In this document: positions 58,797 to 64,000 of the stretch, piece after piece
Layout of the letters: the number at the start of each line of letters is the position of its first letter
How positions within the stretch are numbered: position 1 is the first letter of the stretch
From: Roseomonas mucosa
Lineage (GTDB): Bacteria > Pseudomonadota > Alphaproteobacteria > Acetobacterales > Acetobacteraceae
Direction: 5' to 3'
Length of the DNA: 64,000 nt
Assembly: GCA_945878375.1 (NCBI GenBank)
Contig: CAMDWG010000009.1
Span: forward strand, 104,291-168,290
The notes under the pieces: model-generated
Told to the model about the DNA's origin: nothing
Database searches by the model: none
The model's input: only the letters and a program-made list of their open reading frames with translations
Made by a program: the position numbers and the translations under genes

Positions 58797-58977
58797 GCCA
58801 ACCATGTAGGGTCGCCGCGCGATTGTGGCAGCGGGCGTTCCCATGCCAACGGCCGATCGGGCGCAAGCTGCTCTGGTTTCGATAGGGTCTGGAGCAATAT
58901 CCGACCAGATCGGGTCCATCTGGCCGCATTGGCCTTGGCGGGAGTGCGCCGCCTTCGCGTGAACGCAGCCCGTGGCG

Positions 58978-60276
58978 TCAGGCCGTCAGGCGCAGCAGGG
59001 CGGCCGAGGCCAGGCGCGAGGTGGCGTCGTCGCTGCGGCTGGTCAGCGCCACCGGGACCCGGAGGCCCAGCACGATCCCCGCGCTCTCCGCCCCGCCGAG
59101 CAGGGCCAGTTGCTTGGCCAGCATGTTCCCGCTTTCGATATCCGGCACGACGAGGATATCGGCCCGCCCCGCCACGCCGCTGACGATGCCCTTGGCCTTC
59201 GCCGCCGCCTCGCTCACCGCATTGTCGAAGGCCAGCGGGCCATCGAGGATACCGCCCATGATCTGGCCGCGATCCGCCATCTTGCAGAGCGCGGCGGCAT
59301 CGAGGGTGGAGGCGAGCTTCGGCGTCACCGTCTCCACCGCCGAGAGGATCGCGACGCGGGGCAGGTCGATCCCGATCGCGCCGGCCAGGCGGATGGCGTT
59401 GCGGATGATGTCGGCCTTGGCCTCGAGGTCCGGCGCGATGTTCACCGCCGCATCGGTGATGATCAGCAGCCGCGGATAGAGCGGCGCGTCCATGACGAAG
59501 GCATGGCTGACCCGGCGTTCGGTCCTGAGCCCCGCCTCCCGCGCCAGGGCCGCCGACAGCAGCTCATCGGTGTGCAGGCTGCCCTTCATCAGCGCCCCCG
59601 CCCGGCCCTGGCCGACCAGGGCGACGGCGGTCTCGGCGCTGGCGTGGCTGTGCGGGGTGGCGACGATCTCAAGCCCCGAAAGGTCGAGCCCGGCGCCCTC
59701 CGCCGCCGCGCGGATGCGGGCCTCCGGGCCGACCAGGATGGGGGTGATGAGGCCCTGCCGGCCAGCGAGCAGCGCGCCTTCGAGGCTGGCGGCGTCGCAG
59801 GGATGCACCACCGCGGTCGGCAGCGGCGGCAGGGCCCGGCAGCGGTCCAGCAGGATCTGCAACATCCGCCGGGGCTGGATGTCGAAGGGCGTCTCGGCCC
59901 CGCCGGGCGGCGCGGCGGGGGGGATGACCTCCGCGATGCCGTCCAGCACCTTGGTGCCGTCCGGCAGGCGGACGGAACAGGCCAGGGCCAGGGCGCCGGC
60001 CGCGGTGGGGCCGGAGACCTCGACGGCCAGCTCGATCTGGTCGCCTTCGGCCAATTGGCCGGCGAAGCGGAAATCCTCCCGCAGCAGGCGCGTCCCGGGG
60101 CCGGGGAAGCGGGTGACGAGCAGCCTTGTCATCAGCGTGGCGGCGGAGCGGCTGGTGAGGGCGGGGTCGCTGGTGCCGAGCAGGGCGGCGATCGGGGCCA
60201 GCTCCGCCGCGGTGATGCGATGGGCCAGGGCATGGCGGCGACCCTGGGGAAAGCCGGGGAAAGGGGTCTCGTCCAT
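58978..60276 (-). CDS. Phosphate acetyl/butyryltransferase with N-terminal MaoC-like part
   Basis: The product has about 432 residues. The C-terminal 300 residues are a PTA/PTB domain (VGPEARIRAAAEGAG; MKGSLHTDELL; SGVAGRADILVVPDIESGNML). The N-terminal 130 residues resemble a reduced MaoC/hotdog domain that lacks an evident hydratase motif. It transfers acyl from acyl-CoA to phosphate; chain length is not readable. The start is uncertain, with no strong ribosome binding site near 60276 or 60315. Confidence 0.85.
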   Translation of the reverse strand: MDETPFPGFPQGRRHALAHRITAAELAPIAALLGTSDPALTSRSAATLMTRLLVTRFPGPGTRLLREDFRFAGQLAEGDQIELAVEVSGPTAAGALALACSVRLPDGTKVLDGIAEVIPPAAPPGGAETPFDIQPRRMLQILLDRCRALPPLPTAVVHPCDAASLEGALLAGRQGLITPILVGPEARIRAAAEGAGLDLSGLEIVATPHSHASAETAVALVGQGRAGALMKGSLHTDELLSAALAREAGLRTERRVSHAFVMDAPLYPRLLIITDAAVNIAPDLEAKADIIRNAIRLAGAIGIDLPRVAILSAVETVTPKLASTLDAAALCKMADRGQIMGGILDGPLAFDNAVSEAAAKAKGIVSGVAGRADILVVPDIESGNMLAKQLALLGGAESAGIVLGLRVPVALTSRSDDATSRLASAALLRLTA

Positions 60277-60515
60277 CGTGGTGCAGCATCCGCCGGGCCG
60301 GCGCAGGCTGTCCACCCCGATGATGTGACGATCGCCGCCTTGGGCGGCGTGACACCCTGTTCACATCTGGCGGGGCTTGGCCAACACGGGGGGCGGCGCG
60401 GGGGATATGGGCGAAAAACGCAGGGCGGCCCTGCCGAAGATTAAGGCTGCACCGCTGACCCAGATCGGCTAAGGGGTCTCCAGGGTGTCAACTGTGTGAC
60501 GGAACTGGCTGACAA

Positions 60516-60911
60516 ATGGGTGTCGTGATCGGGGAGGTGGCCAGGCGACTGGGTTACCGGCCGGGAATGGCTTGCGCGGTGATCGGGAACCCGCCAGGCA
60601 TGACGTTCGGATTGCCCAGCGGTGCGACCGCGGCGGCCGACCTGATTTTGGCCTTCGCGGCGGATCGGGCGACCTTGCGGTCCGTCGCGCCGCGGGCGCT
60701 GAACCTCTACGGGATCGGCGCGCGGCTCTGGTTCGCCTATCCGAAGAAGACCGGCCCCGTCCGCTCCGACCTGGACCGCGACCATGGCTGGGACCCGGTG
60801 ACGAGCGAAGGGCTGCTGCCGGTGACGCAGGTGGCGCTGGACGACACCTGGTCCGCCCTGCGCTTCCGCTTCCGCGAGGAAATCCCCAAGGTGATGCGCG
60901 CCGGCGCCTGA
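60516..60911 (+). CDS. DUF3052-like hypothetical protein
   Basis: The 131-residue soluble product ends with YPKKTGPVRSDLDRDHGW and SALRFRFREEIPKVM, a conserved signature of small bacterial proteins of unknown function annotated as DUF3052. A stop lies just before the ATG at 60516, which fixes the start. It is convergent with the aminotransferase gene. Confidence 0.8.
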   Translation: MGVVIGEVARRLGYRPGMACAVIGNPPGMTFGLPSGATAAADLILAFAADRATLRSVAPRALNLYGIGARLWFAYPKKTGPVRSDLDRDHGWDPVTSEGLLPVTQVALDDTWSALRFRFREEIPKVMRAGA

Positions 60912-60927
60912 ACCGGCCGCCTGCTGC

Positions 60928-60955
60928 GCCCGCCCGCGCTCTGTGCGCGGCGGGC
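60928..60955 (+). terminator. Hairpin after the DUF3052-like gene
   Basis: The arms GCCCGCCCGCGC and GCGCGGCGGGC pair with one bulge around TCTGT, 16 bp after the stop. Confidence 0.6.
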
Positions 60956-60995
60956 CAGCCGGTTTGCGCGATCTGCCTCGACACCAAGGCATCGA

Positions 60996-61031
60996 GCCGT
61001 TGGGCGCGGTATCCAGACCGCCCCCAACGGC
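60996..61031 (-). terminator. Hairpin after the aminotransferase gene
   Basis: The arms GCCGTTGGG-CG-CGGT and ACCG-C-CCCCAACGGC form a stem of about 13 bp with a small internal loop, 9 bp past the aminotransferase stop. Confidence 0.6.
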
Positions 61032-61040
61032 CCCTATGAC

Positions 61041-62156
61041 TCAGGCGGCGGCCTGGGGGGCGATGCCCATCTCCGCCAGCACCACCTTCATCTGCGCCAG
61101 GGCGAAGCGCACATCCGTCTCGTCGATGGCGCCGATGCAGCCCAGCCGCATGGTCGGCGTGGCGGTGGTGAAGTGCAGGCTGATGATCACCCCGCGCGCC
61201 TTCATCCGGCCCAGGAAGTCCTGGAAGTTCCAGGCCGGGTGCGCCGGCTGGTGGACCACGACGATGATCGGGCCCTGGTGTTCCTTCGCGACATAGGGGC
61301 GGAAGCCCAGCGCCTGCAGGCCTTCGTACCAGACCTCGCTGTTGCGGGCGTAGCGCGCGAGCCGCGCGGGCTGGCCGCCTTCGGCCTCATAGATCTCCAT
61401 CGCCACCCGGAAGGCGCGCAGCGCCTGGACCGCCGGGGTGAAGCGGAAGCTGCCCCAGCCATCCCGCAGCGCGTGGCGATAGACATCGTGCAGGTCCATC
61501 ACCCAGGACCCGGCATTGCCCGCGCATTCCTCCAGCCGCTTGATGGGCGCCACCGCGAAGCCGAAGCCCGGCAGGCCTTCCAGGCACTTGTTGGAGGTGA
61601 AGACCACCACGTCGCATTCCGGATGGTCGGCGATGCGGAAGGGCAGGGCGGCGAAGCCCGAGACCGCGTCGCAGATCAGCCGTCGTCCCGCCGCGCGCAC
61701 CACCGGGCCCAGGATGTTGGGATCGTTGACGATGCCCGTCCCGGTCTCGCTGACCACGATGGCCACATGGCCGACATCGGGGTTCTCGGCCAGGGCGGCG
61801 GCCAGCTTCTCCGGGCTCATCGGCTCATTGTCCGGGCCGCGCAGGGACACGACAACGCGCCCGGCCTCGGTCGCCAGCCGCGCGAGGCGGTCGGCGTAGC
61901 CGCCATTCTGCACCACCAGCACCTTCTGCCCGGAGGGCACGAAGGTGCGGATCGCGGCTTCGACCACCATGTGGCCGCAGCCCGGCAGCGGCAGGGAGAC
62001 ATGCTCCCCCTCCACCCCGCCGGCGATCGCCACGATCCGGGGGCGCATCGCAGCGTATTCGGCGCGGAAGCTGTCGTCCCAGGGGGCGATGTCCTCGGCC
62101 ATCACGGCGCGAACCTCGGGGCGGGTCTGCACGGGGCCGGGAAGCAGCATGAGCAT
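61041..62156 (-). CDS. Class V aminotransferase, PhnW/alanine-glyoxylate type
   Basis: The product of about 371 residues starts near LPGPVQTRPEV, the usual N-terminus. The PLP lysine lies in TSNKCLEGLPGFGF and the cofactor Asp in CDAVSGF. 2-aminoethylphosphonate-pyruvate or alanine/serine-glyoxylate transamination are the likely activities. No phosphonate genes are nearby. ATGs at 62156 and 62150 are both acceptable starts. Confidence 0.88.
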   Translation of the reverse strand: MLMLLPGPVQTRPEVRAVMAEDIAPWDDSFRAEYAAMRPRIVAIAGGVEGEHVSLPLPGCGHMVVEAAIRTFVPSGQKVLVVQNGGYADRLARLATEAGRVVVSLRGPDNEPMSPEKLAAALAENPDVGHVAIVVSETGTGIVNDPNILGPVVRAAGRRLICDAVSGFAALPFRIADHPECDVVVFTSNKCLEGLPGFGFAVAPIKRLEECAGNAGSWVMDLHDVYRHALRDGWGSFRFTPAVQALRAFRVAMEIYEAEGGQPARLARYARNSEVWYEGLQALGFRPYVAKEHQGPIIVVVHQPAHPAWNFQDFLGRMKARGVIISLHFTTATPTMRLGCIGAIDETDVRFALAQMKVVLAEMGIAPQAAA

Positions 62157-62255
62157 GGGCGGGATTCCGTGATGCGCGGTCGCGTCGGGGGCCTGTTCAG
62201 GCACCCTTCGCGTCATCTTGGGTATGCCGCGCCTCGGCCGCCGCAGGAAGCGGCA

Positions 62256-62876
62256 TCAGGCCACCAGCGGTCCAGAAAATTCGCGCCTCAGCTTCCGCAG
62301 GATCGCATCGGCGAAATCCGGGTAGTCGGCGCAGCTCATCGCGAAGCTGCCGGGGCCACCGATCACCTCCGCCGCGTAATGCTCCAGCAGGTCCGGCTCC
62401 TCGTTCAGGATGGCAAGCGCGTTGATGGTGATGCCCGCATCCACCGCCAGGTCCCGCACCGGCCCCGGCGCCCTTCCCTGGTTGTGCGGGCCATCGCCCG
62501 AGACATCCATGACATAGCGCGCCGCATCCCCCGGAAAGGCGCCGAGCAGCGCCAGGCCGGCGGCCATTCCCTCACCCAGCGCCGTCGCGCCCGGGCGCGG
62601 CAGGCGGGGCGCGTTCTCGATGGCCTCCGCGATGGCGGCGACGCTGTCCGGCCCGTCGAGCCTGGTCCAGGGCAGCGCCACATCCTGCGCGCCCACCCCC
62701 GACCACAGGACAAGGCAGATGGCCGCCGCGCGCCGGGGGCCGGAGGTGGCGGCCGCCAGCACCGAGGGATCGCGCAGCGCCGCGGCCGTGCCGCCGGCCA
62801 TCAGGGCGAATTCGTCGAAATCGACGCTCGCCGAGACGTCCATCGAAAGGCAGAGGGCGATATCGACCGGATCCAT
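62256..62876 (-). CDS. DUF1194 von Willebrand factor A-like protein
   Basis: The 206-residue product has an early MIDAS motif DVSAS (Asp13, Ser15, Ser17) and the later Asp region YVMDVSGDGPHNQG, matching DUF1194. Many relatives are exported, but no signal peptide is visible from the ATG at 62876. Function unknown. Confidence 0.85.
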   Translation of the reverse strand: MDPVDIALCLSMDVSASVDFDEFALMAGGTAAALRDPSVLAAATSGPRRAAAICLVLWSGVGAQDVALPWTRLDGPDSVAAIAEAIENAPRLPRPGATALGEGMAAGLALLGAFPGDAARYVMDVSGDGPHNQGRAPGPVRDLAVDAGITINALAILNEEPDLLEHYAAEVIGGPGSFAMSCADYPDFADAILRKLRREFSGPLVA

Positions 62877-63008
62877 GCGGTCCTTTGTCGCAAGGGAAGG
62901 GGCTTCTCGCCAACCTCTGGATCCGGGATCTCCGGCCCGGTGGGCAGCGACCACGGGGCCGCCCGTCACGCCATGCCCCTGTCCCCGCCCTGCGGCGCAT
63001 GCTAGCGA

Positions 63009-63719
63009 TTGCGACAAGGGAAGCCCCGGCAATCGGCCGGCGTCGAGAATCGAAGGAAGCTGGCCATAATCGGCCTGAACGGGGCGGATCGCCTGCTGCC
63101 CCCTGACCATCATTCAAGCCCCATCTCGGAACTGGTGCAGGGGATCCTCCGTACCTGGCCCACGGATCGTCTGACCTTCGGCGAGTTGATCGGGGCGCTG
63201 GGCCAGCGCGGCTATGGCGCGCTGATCGTCCTGCTCGCCCTGCCCAACCTGCTGCCCTTCTGGGTGCCCTTCCTCAGCCCGCTGGTCGGGGTGCCGATGT
63301 TCGTCATCTGCGCGCAGCTGGCCTTCGGCCGCACCACGCCGCGGCTTCCGGATGTGGTGGCGCGCCGATCGATGCGGGGTGCCGCGCTGCTCGGCATGAT
63401 CCGGAAGGCCTCGCCCTGGCTGCACAGGGTGGAGCGCTTCGTGAAGCCACGCCCCTCCTTCCTCACCACCCGCACCGGGGAGAGGCTGGTGGGTGCCTGG
63501 TGGATGGTGCTGGCCGCTATCGTCGTCCTGCCGACCCCGCTGACCAACGGCCCGCCCGCGCTGGCCTGCCTTGTCATGGCCTTGGGCATGTTGGAGCAGG
63601 ATGGAGTGGTTATCCTCGCCGGCGCAGGCTTCGACCTGTTGGCGGCGGCCTTCTCGCTGGGCGTCGTCGGCAGCCTCGGCTGGGCGCTGTTCGGCGGGCT
63701 CGGCTTGATGTTCGGGTAA
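63009..63719 (+). CDS. ExoD-like membrane protein, first of a pair
   Basis: The protein has the ExoD pattern: a cytoplasmic start LTFGELIGALGQRGYGALIVLLALPN, then four to five hydrophobic helices (LVGVPMFVICAQLAFG; GAWWMVLAAIVVLPTPLTN). ExoD affects exopolysaccharide synthesis in Rhizobium. The start is uncertain: a TTG at 63009 is the only normal codon before the conserved part, and a GTG at 63133 is the alternative. Confidence 0.8.
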   Translation: MRQGKPRQSAGVENRRKLAIIGLNGADRLLPPDHHSSPISELVQGILRTWPTDRLTFGELIGALGQRGYGALIVLLALPNLLPFWVPFLSPLVGVPMFVICAQLAFGRTTPRLPDVVARRSMRGAALLGMIRKASPWLHRVERFVKPRPSFLTTRTGERLVGAWWMVLAAIVVLPTPLTNGPPALACLVMALGMLEQDGVVILAGAGFDLLAAAFSLGVVGSLGWALFGGLGLMFG

Positions 63720-63848
63720 GGCGCGTGATCGCGGTGGCTGCCTGCGGCCGGCACGCGAATGGCGCGCAACAACGGGAAGGGCGACCGTGATCCGCGTGGG
63801 TGGCTGCGCGGTGCATGGACTGCCCGAGGGAATAGGAACCGCGTCGCG

Positions 63849-64000
63849 ATGAATGTCGATGTCGTGCCCGCCGAGGACGCTTCCGCGTCCATCTCGCGCA
63901 TCGTCGCAGAGGTCGCGGCCGCCTTTCCGGGTGAGCGCATCAGCCTGGGCGAGATGGCACAGGCCTTCGGCGACCGGGCCTTCGGCATGCTGCTGCTGCT
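63849..64000 (+). CDS. ExoD-like protein, second of a pair, cut by window edge
   Basis: The frame starts at ATG 63849 with AGGAA upstream and runs off the right edge after 50 codons. ERISLGEMAQAFGDRAFGML matches the N-terminal ExoD motif of the preceding protein, so this is a tandem paralogue. The 129-bp gap contains an imperfect direct repeat (63724 and 63786). Confidence 0.75.
   Translation, partial: MNVDVVPAEDASASISRIVAEVAAAFPGERISLGEMAQAFGDRAFGMLLL

Overview
The window is a GC-rich (about 70 %) chromosomal segment of an alphaproteobacterium. The protein set and gene order fit Rhodospirillales, most likely an Acetobacteraceae member of the Roseomonas type: an EipB/DUF1849 protein, an NrdA without an N-terminal cone, a single type-B L36, a tkt-gap-pgk cluster and a guaB...rsmB-like...guaA cluster. 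This assignment is an inference from sequence character, not from a search. Almost everything is housekeeping core genome. The clearest foreign-looking part is the left edge (1-2.7 kb), which has lower GC and relaxed codon use.

Layout. 1-2.7 kb: a leftward modification-type locus, with a Zn-ribbon DNA methylase interrupted by one in-frame TAA and an overlapping unrecognised gene that runs off the edge. 2.9-8.6 kb: RNase D, aspartyl-tRNA synthetase, EipB, an asparaginase-family enzyme and a small lipoprotein. 8.6-13.4 kb: a hotdog thioesterase, a MATE exporter, an alpha/beta-hydrolase-like protein lacking its nucleophile, L36, a MITE inserted exactly at the L36 stop codon, and a tandem pair of unknown lipoproteins. 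13.4-18.1 kb: universal stress protein, LepA, an MFS transporter and a two-gene unit of small unknown proteins. 18.2-23.8 kb: pheT, pheS, rplT, rpmI (leftward) and an ATP-grasp ligase. 24.0-27.2 kb: dapF-mtaB-ftsY. 27.3-30.0 kb: class II aldolase, an AhpD-like protein and an M20 amidohydrolase. 30.0-33.4 kb: a P-type ATPase with a VIT1/CCC1 protein. 33.6-38.2 kb: tkt-gap-pgk. 38.3-41.0 kb: small proteins, a Nudix hydrolase and SCO. 41.1-44.2 kb: a class Ia ribonucleotide reductase operon with a small gene between the two subunit genes. 44.7-47.6 kb: an amino-acid binding protein, NhaA and an ArsC-like protein. 47.6-56.5 kb: the guaA/rRNA methylase/guaB/rlmE/ppx side and tRNA-Gln(CTG). 56.6-64 kb: a phosphoesterase, photolyase, a phosphate acyltransferase, a DUF3052-like protein, an aminotransferase, a vWA protein and two ExoD-like proteins.

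The most unusual structure is a dispersed intergenic repeat with three copies: rnd/aspS (4.06-4.17 kb), pheS/pheT (20.72-20.83 kb) and gap/pgk (36.77-36.92 kb). Each copy has a conserved 17-18 nt head, a short hairpin and a TTGGCTTCGC box, followed by a run of different small GC hairpins with 3-8 nt loops. Only the head, the box and the pattern are conserved, and two copies sit between co-directional genes of one pathway. Next in interest are a 162-bp IS5-like MITE whose TGA target duplication is the rpmJ stop codon, and the methylase whose TAA is followed after one codon by an in-frame ATG.

No CRISPR array, prophage, replication origin, rRNA operon or complete insertion sequence was seen.
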